Below are positions 44,231 to 54,995 of a stretch of 64,000 bases of DNA, piece after piece. Position 1 is the stretch's first letter. Each line of letters opens with the position of its first letter. The stretch covers positions 170,318,310-170,382,309 of the forward strand of contig CP136064.1 in the NCBI GenBank assembly GCA_032622095.1, in the 5' to 3' direction. The translations under genes and the position numbers were made by a program. Origin of the DNA: Siphonodentalium dalli (Eukaryota > Mollusca > Scaphopoda > Gadilida > Siphonodentaliidae). The notes below the pieces were generated by a model, which worked only from the letters and a program-made list of their open reading frames with translations, ran no database searches and had not been told where the DNA came from.

Positions 44231-46199
44231 TGGAATCCTATTAGGGCCACTTGCTAATGGCGCTTTCGGCGCGATGCGCCGAAAGCGACAAAAAGTGCGC
44301 CATTAGTAACGCGCCGAAAGCGACAAAATATGCGCCGTTACGGCGCACTATTTGTCGCTTTCGGCGCACTTTTTGTCGCTTTCGGCGCGCGCGCCGAAAG
44401 CGACAAAATGTGCGATATTAGCGCATGTTTCGGCGCGTTTCTAATGGCGCACTTTCTGTCGCTTTCGGCGCGCGCCGAAAGCGCCATTAGGCATACTATT
44501 AGGTCCACTCCCTAATGGCGCGCGCCGGAAGCGACAAAAAGTGCGCCATTAGGGTATGTTTCGGCGCATCGCGCCGAAAGCGACAAAAAGTGCGCCGAAA
44601 GCGCCATTAGCAAGTGGCCCTAATAGGATTCCATACAGAACCGCGCGTCAAACGAGATCATCAGAACAAGCGGCGTAATATTTCAAGTTCAGTTTAACAC
44701 TGACGTCATTCAACTAAATACTTGCGCTTTGATCATAGTGGTCCACAAACGAAAAAAATGAGCAATATATTAAAATCTAAATTGAAGTTACACCATTCGT
44801 ATTGACAACTTAGAAACACCATATGTTCGTTTTCTCTACACCAGAAAACAATAATATCGAACCATGCTTAGCTCCATGAATTCAGTACCCAGTTCCCTAT
44901 TCTCAGATGATATTTCATTCATCATTTATGTAACCAGAACCCTGGCAGTCATAAGGGAATCATTGCACTTTCGTGCGGTGCCACCCAGCGGGTATCTATA
45001 GGACAGGGACGCGATCATATAGCCCCTTCCAACTTTTTCGAAAATTGGGCTGAAGTCGTGCATGGAGCTCAAAATTGCACTTTTTGTTACTAATTTTAAA
45101 TCAGCTGCGTAGAGCCAGATCCATAGCGGCCACCCGGTAATCCTTGGATTTTCGTGCGGTGCCATCCAGTGGGCATCTATAGGACAGGGACGCGACCATA
45201 TAGCCCTTCCGATTTTTCGAAAATTGGGCTGAACTCGTGCATGGGGTGCCAAAATAGCACGTTTTGTTAATAAATCGGCTGCGTAGCCAGATCCATGGCG
45301 GCCACCCAGCGGGCATCTATAATACAGGGACGCGACCATATAGCCCCTTCAAAATTTTCGAAAATTTGCCTGAAGTCGTGCATGGAGCTCAAAATTGCAC
45401 TTTTTGTTAATAATTCGACTGCTTAGCCAGAACTATTGGGGCACCGAGAACGTGCTATATTGCATCATCCTTGCTCTATGGACGCCCAAACGGGTGGCAC
45501 CGCACGAAAATGCAAGGAGTACCGTGTGGTCGCCGTGATTCTGGCTACGCAGCCAATTTAGCAACAAAGTGCAATTTTTAGCTCCATGCACGACTTCTGT
45601 CCAATTTTCAAAAATTTGGAAGGGGCCATATGGCTGTATCTCTGCTCTATGGACGCCCGCCAGGTGGCACCACAAGAAATTGCAAGGATTCCCGGGTGGC
45701 CACCACGGTTCTGGCAACGCAGCCGATTTAGTAAGGGGCTATATGGTCGTGTCGCTGTCCTATATATAGATGCCCACTGGGTGGCACCGCACGAAAATGC
45801 AAGGATTCCCGGATGGCCGCCATGGTTCTGGCTACGCAGCCGATTTAGTAACAAAAAGTGTTATTTTGACACACCATGCACGACTTCAGTCCAATTTTCG
45901 AAAATTTGGAAGGGGCTATATATAGATGCCCGCTTTGTGGCACCGCACGAAAATGCAAGGATTCCCGGGTGGCCGCCATGTTTCTGGTTAAATAAACGAT
46001 AGGCCTAAATGAAATATCATCTGAGAATAGGGAATTGGGAACTAGGAACTGGGAACGGAATTCATGGAGCTCGATGTCGGTGCGCCGAAACATGCGCTAA
46101 TATCTCACATTTTGTCGCTTTCGGCGCGCCGAAACATGCGCTAATATATATCGCACATTTTGTCGCGCGCCATTAGGAAGTGGCCCTAATAGTATTCCA
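44231..46199. mobile_element. Composite foldback element with GC-rich palindromes and inverted satellite units (copy 1)
   Basis: The left terminus TGGAATCCTATTAGGGCCAC and right terminus GTGGCCCTAATAGTATTCCA are inverted, with TA on both outer sides. Bases 44231-44633 form a complete TA-flanked sub-element full of CGCCGAAAGCGACAAAA and its complement. The interior (44870-46030) holds ~180-bp satellite units: three in one orientation (44940-45420) and about three in the opposite one (45480-45990). Each has GTGGCACCGCACGAAAATGC, GGTGGCCGCCATGG and TTTTCGAAAATTTGG landmarks. No transposase is present. The many open frames in it are satellite translations. Confidence 0.85.
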
Positions 46200-46299
46200 T
46201 AGGATGGCGCGGGCCACAATGAAAACACATATATAAACAGCGTACATCTGGTCTGCAAATAGGTTCATATAGGCCCACAGTAGGTTATTTTGATTTGTG

Positions 46300-47220
46300 T
46301 GGTTTGTTATTATTAATTTAATTTAATTTTGTTAAACCAAAATTTTGAAAAAACTAACGCCGTTATAACCTCTGCCAGATTATCCCGACTCACCACATCA
46401 GATTTAGTTGAAATCGGTGTAGGTTCTGGGAGAAAAATCCGAACAGAGAGACAGATGGACAGACAGATCCTACTCTTTTTTTATTTTTTAATAATTTTTT
46501 TTCATTAATTTTTTGTTTTTCAATGAGTTAATTGTGCCTTTTTAATTTACTGGCTTTTTTAATTAATTTTTTTAATTTAATTTTTTGTTTTTCAATTTGA
46601 CCCGATTTGACCTTGAATTGATCATTTTCAAGGTCAAGGTCAGGTCGGGGTCACAATTTAACCCGTCCATGACACTTCCCGTAGGTAGCAAGTATGAGCT
46701 CAATCGGTTCGAGTCTATAAAGGACACACATATATATCATTTGTGGGTACCCGTTTCAAGGTGAAGATCACCTCGGGCGGAAAAACTAACCCGATGAAAA
46801 TCTACCCCGTTCCTAGGAAGCCCTAAGTATGAAATTAAGTACGAAATTTCGCCTCGAGACGGTCAATGGAGCCGTATTTATACTCGTCGTGTATATAGAA
46901 GCTCTTTATCAACGACACTGCGGATACGAACGCTCTTTAACTATCAACGCGATTAACCCCGCAGTGCCGTTTTTGTGACAGAGTGGAGAATAGGTGCTGG
47001 GAGCTTCTCCAAAACGCCGCGACGACCATTCCCGTGTGTTTTTACCCTTAGATGGGAAGTTTGAGCCCAATCGGTCCAGCCGTTTTCGAGTCTATAGAGG
47101 ACAAATATACACATATACACATATATTTACGGAAGTCTCAACCTATATAGTAGACTAGCCGGTTAGCCCGCCACTGGCGGCGTTGGTCCGAAACATGACA
47201 TTTTTTTGGCTTTTCAATGA
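46300..47220. repeat. Dispersed repeat block with poly-T/AATTAA tracts (copy 1)
   Basis: Contains TTTTCAATGAGTTAATTGTG, one ~131-bp-type unit (TTTGACCTTGAATTGATCAT) and the phrase GTTAGCCCGCCACTGGCGGC. An inverted partial copy of the block lies at about 50970-51145. Repeated GTCTATARAGGACA motifs near 46718 and 47090 suggest duplicated ends. No gene is seen. Confidence 0.65.
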
Positions 47221-47329
47221 GTTAATTGTGCCTTTTTAATCAAGAGAAATTATGGTACCCGTCCCTAAAAGATTTAAGGTACATCGGCCGGAAAGAACTG
47301 ACCCGATGAAAAATTGTTTAATCAAGAGG

Positions 47330-47605
47330 AATTATGATACCCGTCCCTAAAAGAGGTATGCCAACGATGTCGTTGTTGTTGGCATTCACGGCTTGGGGCC
47401 ACCCCGTCCCTAAAAGAGGTATGCCAACGATGTCGTTGTTGTTGGCATTCACGGCTTGGGGCCACCCGAAAGTTCTCACATTGTCGTAAAGAGAAAATAG
47501 CATTGTGTGTTTTCTCGCCAACAAAGTCGTTGTTGTTGGCATTCACGGCTTGGCGAGTCCAACAATGTCGTTGTTGTTGGCATTCACGGCTTTAGGCAGT
47601 GGAAG
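47330..47605. repeat. ~63-bp minisatellite with GTCGTTGTTGTTGGCATTCA (copy 1)
   Basis: Two near-identical units (CCCGTCCCTAAAAGAGGTAT..GGGGCCAC) are followed by two shorter variants around 47525 and 47567, all carrying GTTGTTGTTGGCATTCACGG. TGCCAAC and GTTGGCA within each unit can pair. Confidence 0.85.
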
Positions 47606-48192
47606 TCCCGTCAGATTCTGGGACGTATCACAGTGCCTCATATTTACTACAGTTTAGCAGCCATATAAGGTGCGTGAGTTAGCACGAATTGAGGGGTGTA
47701 AGTTTAGAGCTTGTTTATATGAATGTATCGAAAATAGACTAAGATTTTCAGCCGTAACAAGAAATGTATATATGAGAAAATGTAAATTCTATATTTTGGA
47801 AGGTATTAGCAAGTTTTGACTCAACGGGTTTAGCAGTTTGAAGTGAATATGGATATAGAAATATACATATACAGATATAAAAAATGTAGAGTTACGCCTC
47901 TTGGATCGCGAGCGAAACGAATGTCGCACTTTAAGGGTCAAGGAGTGCTCAGATATCGTCCAAAATACGACGTGCACGATCCCCGTGTGTTTTTACACTT
48001 ATATACGAAATTTGAGCTCGATCCTACCAGCCGTTTTCGATTCTATGAAGTACCCACACACACACACATATATATATATATATAAGAATAAATTGAAAGC
48101 ATGGCTTAGAAAAACATTATTGTATTGTAACTAGGCCTTTCACAGCTACTGCTGACCTTCAGGTTACACAATGTATAATATCATAATGTATA
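47606..48192. other. Stretch within duplication without recognised gene
   Basis: Contains a (CA)n(TA)n run at about 48055-48083. Open frames on both strands are not supported. Confidence 0.45.
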
Positions 48193-48250
48193 ATGAATAT
48201 TAACGTCACTTCCGAATTTTGGTTTCATTGTGACGTCACTTCCTGGATAT

Positions 48251-48600
48251 TTATTCCAGTGATGGCTTTAAGTTTTTTTCTGAATTTAGTTTCGGACGAA
48301 GTTTTTTTATCAACATTGTTTCTTTCCGAATTCTTTTCAATGGGTCCATTGATAGCATTTTGTATAATGGAAACACTGTGAATGAGCAACCGCCACAAAT
48401 TTCCAGATGTTCGCTGAGATCAATTTGTCTCAGCTCTGGTTGTTTGATTTGTTGGCGGTGTATTCTCATGCGCTCACACACAGTGTTGCCCGTCTGTCCC
48501 ACATAAAACTCATAGCATCCAGAACATATAATAATATAGATTAAGTTCCGTGATTTGCAGTCCATATCCGCATTGGGTTGAACAACTGTACCATTTTTAA
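48251..48600 (-). pseudogene. 5'-truncated Penelope-like retroelement fragment, GIY-YIG domain (copy 1)
   Basis: The minus-strand frame (104 codons from an internal Met; open back to about 48600) reads NLIYIIICSGCYEFYVGQTG followed by CERMRIHRQQI, SEHLEICGGCSF and KETMLIKKLRPKLN. This is the order of a GIY-YIG endonuclease: Y-I motif, C..C pair, YVGQTG, R..H helix and terminal LxPxLN. In Penelope-like elements this domain lies at the C-terminus after the reverse transcriptase. No reverse transcriptase is present: the fragment begins at a (TA)n tract (48600-48625), consistent with 5' truncation. The stop follows LKPSLE. A copy is at 62126-62475. Confidence 0.8.
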
Positions 48601-48657
48601 ATATATATATATATACATATATACGTAGTTCTCAAAATATATAGTAGAAGATATAGA

Positions 48658-48783
48658 TAATGAATGGCTTGGAGTTGACTATGCCAAAATAGTGGTCCTC
48701 GAGGAGAAATAGTCCACGAGCCACAGGACTATTCCTCCTCGATGACCACTATCTTGGCATTGACAACGACAAGACATTCATTA
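48658..48783. repeat. Hairpin at the right duplication breakpoint (complete form)
   Basis: The left arm 48681-48715 (ATGCCAAAATAGTGGTCCTC..) pairs with 48726-48760 (..GATGACCACTATCTTGGCAT) with three mismatches over 35 bp. Weaker pairing extends to TAATGAATG/CATTCATTA. The duplicated block ends at 48752, inside the right arm. Confidence 0.85.
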
Positions 48784-50860
48784 TTTATGATATTATATCG
48801 AACATTGGTGTCAATTCTCTCACAATTTATGTGTCTGATTTACCGTGAATTTTGGAAATCGGTCTCAGATTTTACAACTTACGGCATTCTTTTGACGATG
48901 GCACGGGAACATAACTATTGTTATTAGTTACATCTAACAGCATCTCTTATTCATGCAATTATTTCTATAAATACGTCATTAGCAAAGACATTTTTGGCGA
49001 ACGTTTAGCAAACGGAAAGGAAGTTATAAATAACGTCTACTGGCATTACCAAATTAGGACTGGTCACTTGCCAACTAAACGGACAAACTATTAAATACAT
49101 TCGATAGCTATGATCGGACATTTGTAAGATCATTGCATTTCACCAATAAATCTAATGATATCAGGGGCAGGTCAAGAAAAAAATTACGGATACAAGGTGG
49201 AAATTTTGTGTTTTTCAGTTTTGGGGACCCACCACCCCGGGAGCGTAAGTTTTGTTCCACCCATGTCTGGGACACCCACCCTGGACCGTAAGTTTTTTCC
49301 ACCCAGGTCTGGGACCCCCACCCCAAAATTGATGAAAATCTTGTAAATTATACTAAATAATGTGTTGTTGACAGAGTAAGGGTCTCTCATTGTGTCTGCA
49401 CCGGAACTGAGAGAACGCTGATTAAGTACACCCACAAAAAATAAACAAACAAAGCACACGGTTGAAAAATATGCCAACAAAACCAGTGACAAAACCTTTA
49501 AAAACCAAAATATTTATGGTTATAAAGGTAAAATACCCAATTTAACAGGATAGTTGTGTACCTTGTTAACAATAGGTTAAAATATGTGTATGTGTAAAGT
49601 AAAAACACCATCAATTTGATTAAATAAACACAGTTCCAGTCCTCTCCATGTGGGAAATCACTGGTGAGCAATGAGCATTCTAGGCGAGTGGCGAGTGGCG
49701 AGTAGCTCTCCTACAAAATGTCGAGGCGAGTAGTATCTCAGCAGGAGATGCCAAAGGCATCCCCCGAAGCCCTGACGGGGGAGAGTACGGGAGGGGTCAG
49801 GGGGCCTCCCCGGAAAATTTTGAAAATTAGATGCTCTGAGATTGAATCTGGAGCCTTTTAATGCTCCAATCAGTGAACAACACGTTATTATGTGACTTAA
49901 GTCACTGTAGCCATGTATCGACATCGACCTCGTACTTCGACCCCTGTATTATCGTTTATTCAATATCTTGACTGATATCATTAATATAAACAAATGAGGC
50001 CAACGGTTTTCGGCTTTTTGACAGCAAATCAATCTAATGGGTCATACATTACCAGGATTTTATTTAAAAGTACTAGGGTTTCCATTGGGATTTCAAGGAA
50101 TGAGGGAACCAAGAACTTTTAAGAACCAAGAACCAATATGAATTTCTATGTTAGTTAAGTTATGTATTTTATTGTATTTATGTTACATTATTTATGTTGT
50201 ATGCAGTTGTATACAGTTTTATATTTTATATCTCACTCTGACCACTCATGAGATACTTCCGGTATTCACTCAAAACACGCAAGTATCCTCTATGTATAAT
50301 AAGTTTTAAAAAGCCATGATAAACTATGAGAAAAGATGAGAATGGATTTATTTTCATTGCAATTTTTTTCCTCGACCAAAACCGGACCCACCCCATGGTT
50401 TCAACTGTTAAAAGGGAAAAATTGTGGACAAAAAATTAAAATATAGAGCCCCCCTCACTTGTATAAGGCTATAGCATGCACTAAGATATGAATCTGATTA
50501 TTTTTCAATTCATTTTGAAGCTGTAATTTGTCTTAGAAATGATTTTGGAAAAAAATTGCATAACATCAGAAAAAATCTGCATTCCGGGCTCGGGATACCC
50601 ACCCACCCGGTCCTTGTATCCTGTAATTTTGTACCGCCCCCCCCCCCTGATGATATACCGATATTGCAACAAGTATAGTACAAGGTATAGTTTCAGATTA
50701 GCCGTATCTTCAGGCAGCAACCCAATTTCGCGAAATAAGTTTGTTACTGTAAATAGAAAAAGAATAGTAGGCATTTAGGAATCCTACTGGGGTACTATCG
50801 TAAAATAGTATAGCAGTGTGCAGCCAATAAGAATGCGAGAAAGTCACGTGAGATATCTAC
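48784..50860. other. Spacer between duplicates, left part
   Basis: A ~46-bp direct repeat (ACCGTAAGTTTTTTCCACCC and a variant) lies at 49240-49320. A dispersed-repeat-like block with GGCGAGTGGCGAGTGGCGAG and CGGGAGGGGTCAGGGGGCCT is at 49680-49830. A poly-C run is near 50640. No gene is supported. Confidence 0.5.
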
Positions 50861-50879
50861 TATATATTTTGAGAACTCC

Positions 50880-50953
<74 letters not shown>

Positions 50954-51145
50954 GTGTATATACTTAATAGAATCGAAAAAAAATTAATTAAAAAGGCCAG
51001 TAAATTAAAATGGCACAATTAACTCATTGAAAAAAAAAAATTTAATTAAAAAAATTAATTAAAAAAAAAAAAAAAAAATTATTTTAAATTGTCATGTTTC
51101 TGACGATTGCCGCCAGTGGCGGGCTAACCTGCTAGTAATATATAT
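50861..51145 (-). repeat. (TA)n(TG)n microsatellite plus inverted copy of the 46.3-47.2 kb block
   Basis: TA and TG runs occupy 50880-50960. Then CAGTAAATTAAAATGGCACA, ATTAACTCATTG, poly-A/AATTAA and GCCGCCAGTGGCGGGCTAAC follow. These are the reverse complements of elements at 46490-46560 and 47160-47190. ATATATTTTGAGAACT at about 50860 is likewise the complement of sequence near 48630. Confidence 0.75.
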
Positions 51146-52190
51146 ATATAGATATCGTCAGCATATAAACTGAACACAGGGGCTTGCAGCGCAGTGTGCT
51201 AACAACCACACTTCCCTTATGTGCCGTCCCTATATACGCTCTTAAGTTGCCAGCTATTTTATAGGCCCTATAGCTGGGGGGGGGGGGTCTAGAAAAATAT
51301 TGCAGACACAGGGTCAAACAAAATAATTTCCACTACCGGTCCACCCATCCTATGCACAGGTCCCCAGAACAAAAACTGACCCACCTCCAGTGTTTCTTAA
51401 TCCTATAAGATTAAGTATTACTGAGGTGGGCCAAATGTGCCTGTGCCTCTGCAATTTTTTCCAGGCCAACCTTTTTGGACCCACCCCCAAAAATCACATT
51501 AAATAAAATGAGTGTCAATGACACCGTAGCTCAACTTGGAAAGGGAATAGTTGCAAGTGTTACAGTCAATGGAGTAATTAGGAATGCGGAAAGCTGAAAT
51601 GTCTAAGTAATACTAGATTATCATCACGAAGATATATATATAAAATAAAATCCAAGGTGGCCGCTGGCGGCTATGTTTTCCAATGAATAGCAAAAACATT
51701 TGATAGCTCCAATCTAGTAGATCACAAAAATCTCTTTGCACATCCCTCTTATGTTGAATTTTGCAACTGGTACCAGTACTTCAAGCTCTCAGACTTTTGA
51801 AAATTACCAACCTGACACCCCCATAAAGTTAAAATGTATGGCCAATTCGGTCCAACAGTTTAAGCTGAAGTAGGAACACATGGACTGTTGTTTTAAAAAC
51901 ATACATGTTGGAAAATTAAACCAAACTATGAGAACAATTCTAACTTATTTTGGGTGTGAACATCTAACCTACAACTAATGTTGTATCAGGCATGAAATTT
52001 TCAACTGTTTAAATTTTGATCAAAGTAGGGGGTCAAAACTCCTATCCCTCTACACTCCCTACCCATTGACCCAACCCAGGCTGCATAGAAAAACAATATT
52101 ATACCAGTACCAAACGGTATAGAGGAGAGTTAAATCTCTTATCCCTGACCCTATTAGAACAAATGTGAGACCCATTCATCTAGTAATATC
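51146..52190. other. Spacer between duplicates, middle part
   Basis: Holds inverted fragments of two families seen at 21.8-23.0 kb: GTGTCATTGACAC-type at about 51500-51560 and ATGGCCGCC-type at about 51630-51740. No gene is recognised. Confidence 0.55.
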
Positions 52191-52194
52191 AATA

Positions 52195-53080
52195 TACACC
52201 CCAATATCCAATATACCCCAATTTTTCAGGATATGGTTTCACCTGGATAAGTGGTGGTTAAGAACAAAATATTGGAACAGCCAAGTCTGTATTTAGTGTG
52301 TCTGACCTTTGCAGAATAAGGTCCCCAAAATGTGAATTTAATGACACTATTCCGCAAGGTGTACTAGCATCACCAAATCCCCCCTATGGGGACCTCATTT
52401 CCTAAAAATGACCCCATTTGAAAACAATCTGAAGCCCGGTCACCAACGCCCCTTCATACCAAATATCAGCTATATAGGCCCAATGGTTCTTGAGAATAAT
52501 TTGTTTTAAGAATTACTATGGAGGGAAAGAGTTATGGCCCTGGCTTCGCACCTATTTGAGCTGATGGACTTATTTGAACAAATCTGATTGTGAGTCACCT
52601 ATGGAACATGTACACTGAAATATCTAAACACATTCGGTCTTTAATATGGAGAAGAAAACAATTGTTGATCGACGGATGGATAGACATCCCAACAGAGAGA
52701 CGGATAGAAGGACTGCCTGAAAGACAGAAGACAAATTCGATCCAATATAGCCCCCAATTTTTCTTTGAAACATCAGGGTATGATTTCATCTGGATAAGTG
52801 GTGGTTAAGAAAATAATATAAAACAGCCAAGTCTGAATTTAGTGTGTCTGACATTTACAGAATGAGGTCCCCCAAGGGTGAAATTAATGACACTATTCCA
52901 CAAGGCGGGCTAGCATCACCGAATTCACACTCAGTCTGATTAGGCCTCAACAGCCATGGGAAACCTAGGAGCAGATTGATGTTCTACAGTTGAATTTGGT
53001 GATGCACACCCATTGAGCACCTCAATTATGCATTTTATCTTCTGCAAATTAGGGGGACATAGAAACTGAACAGAAGGGAA
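52195..53080. repeat. Two copies of a dispersed repeat ending in family F palindromes
   Basis: GATAAGTGGTGGTTAAGAA, AACAGCCAAGTCTG and TTTAGTGTGTCTGAC occur in both 52240-52400 and 52790-52945. Each is followed by a decayed family F hairpin. The second also carries the tail seen at 3020-3175 (CACCCATTGAGCACCTCAAT). Confidence 0.7.
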
Positions 53081-54059
53081 CAAGAGCACGCCGTCGGGGC
53101 GTGGCATAATACGCCCGTTTCTGGAATACCAAGCAATTATGCCAGTGTATATGATCTGATTGACAGATATAAAAGAAAATACCACCTTCAAGTAATTATG
53201 CTAGTAAAAACCCAGATTTTTCTTCGCCATTTTGTATGAATAAAATTATTGTAAACCGGGAGAGGGGCCAAGTGAGTTTTTGTAACTTGTCCCCAATCCA
53301 GTTTGTATTATATCAATATACAAATAAAATATGTTTAAAGTATACTATATACATTCCCTCTTTGACAGGCACTCTGGTGGTTCTCTCCTTATTGTCGCCA
53401 GAGGAAACATTCACCAGGTCTCCACCGAAAAATCCAGCGGCGAATGCTGTTTTTATGACTAGCAGTGGTTCATCCCAAAGTAAGTCTTCGACGTGGAGAA
53501 GACTTCCAAAGCGCTTTCAAAGGAAATCGAGTAAAACGTCAGCCACGGATAGAAATATATGGATGACTACCCAAAGAAAATGGATCACCGCCTTGAAAGT
53601 AACGACTGATTTTCCACGAAAGAAAGACAAACAAAACCAAGCCACAGTCATAGGTTCACGACATTTGGTTAATACGAACCAAGTGGTAGTGACTACTGCC
53701 ACTGGGTCTACATATACCACGCTACGAACAGGAGCTCCAGAAACCCGAGCTCCCGCAACACAAGACTGGACCGATGACCTTTCAAACAAATTGCTCGCAT
53801 AACGACATATAATCCGGACACACCGAATACTGCTACAGAAAAATTGAGTAGAACAATTCCCAAAAAGTGGATAACCAGTCGATCATTAAAAACAATTTCT
53901 CAACACAAATGGGCTGCAGAACAATTGCAAGGTCACTGGCCCATCGTTCGCGAAATGACACCTGTCGCACACACAGAAAGCGCTCGAAGAATCCGCACCA
54001 CGGATTTGGTATTAGAACCAAAAGTGGATCCACGAATAACAACCGATGTTACTGATGTT

Positions 54060-54615
54060 ACATTTACAACCACTGTTCCAATGGTTGTAGCAACTACTCT
54101 GACAAGTGGTTCTACAACTAATGTAGCAACACGTTTTACTATGACAACAGCTAGTGCAAGTACTGCAGCCACCGCTGTTACAACTACTGTGACAATCGAT
54201 GGTTCAACTACTGGGACAATCGCTGAGGCAGTAGCTACTGTGACTACGTTGTTACAACTACTGTGACCACCGCTGTTACAACTACTATGGCAACAGCGTT
54301 TAGAGCCAGTGTGATAACTAATGGTCCAACCGCTGTTACAACTATACTGTGCCAACGGCTGTCACAACTACTGTGCCAACAGCTGTTACAACTACTGTGT
54401 CAACAGCGTTTACAGCCACCAGTGTGATAACTAATGGTCCAACGGCTGTTACAACTACTGTGCCAACTGCTGTTACAATTACTGTGACAACCGCTGTTAC
54501 AATTACTGTGAAAACCGCTGTTACTGTGACAACAGCTGTCACAACTAGTGTGGCTACCGCTGTTACAACTACTATACCAACCGCTGTTACTGCGACCGCT
54601 TTGGTTACATGGACT
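54060..54615 (+). repeat. 24-bp minisatellite encoding the Thr-rich stalk (copy 2)
   Basis: Same unit number and same two frame-changing indels as copy 1. An array of this kind would normally diverge in copy number quickly, so unchanged length supports a very recent duplication. Confidence 0.85.
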
Positions 54616-54747
54616 ACGGGACCGACACCAAAACCTGTGAGAATATATAGCGCTGTACCATGCACGTGGGACAGATGTGGCACATACATCTCAGCTTCAC
54701 CGTGTGGATGCGATGTCGATTGCCTTTTTCACGGAGACTGTTGTATG

Positions 54748-54995
54748 TTTTCAGAAATAAGCGATCATAAGTATCCACGTTTCACAAATACACTGATTAT
54801 CCACAAAAAAAAAAAAAATTTACTTTTTTATATTTTGTTACTTTATATCTACAAATTACATGCAATCATATATACATGTATGTTCATATATACCTTAAAA
54901 TATTTGAAAATGTTATACAATACTGAATAAGACTAATGTCACATGATGAAATTTAAAAAATGATCTGAATAAAAAAATATTAAAACAAAACAAAA
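54748..54995. mobile_element. 248-bp AT-rich insertion in GPCR copy 2
   Basis: Present only in copy 2, starting TTTTCAGAAATAAGC and ending AACAAAACAAAA. It has poly-A tracts and no inverted ends. ATGTTTTC occurs at both junctions, but copy 1 does not have the structure expected of a simple empty site. The family is unknown. Confidence 0.7.

Larger units (their letters stand above)
39536..48752 (+). repeat. Segmental duplication, copy 1 (9.2 kb)
   Basis: From ATTTTTCTTCGCCATTTTGT to GATGACCACTAT this block matches 53216-62627 in direct orientation. The offset is 13680 bp up to 41067, 13928 bp to about 44570 and 13875 bp thereafter. The changes reflect a 248-bp insertion and a 53-bp deletion in copy 2. 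In the GPCR part I see only about seven substitutions in roughly 4.2 kb. Confidence 0.97.

Noticed and set aside
44926-46093. Several 60-138 codon open frames on both strands (also 58801-59968)
   Set aside because: All lie in the foldback element's satellite units and translate the same repeats in several phases.
46690-46720. GGTTCGAGTCTA as a possible tRNA B-box
   Set aside because: No matching A-box or cloverleaf arms around it; it belongs to a dispersed repeat that recurs with changes.
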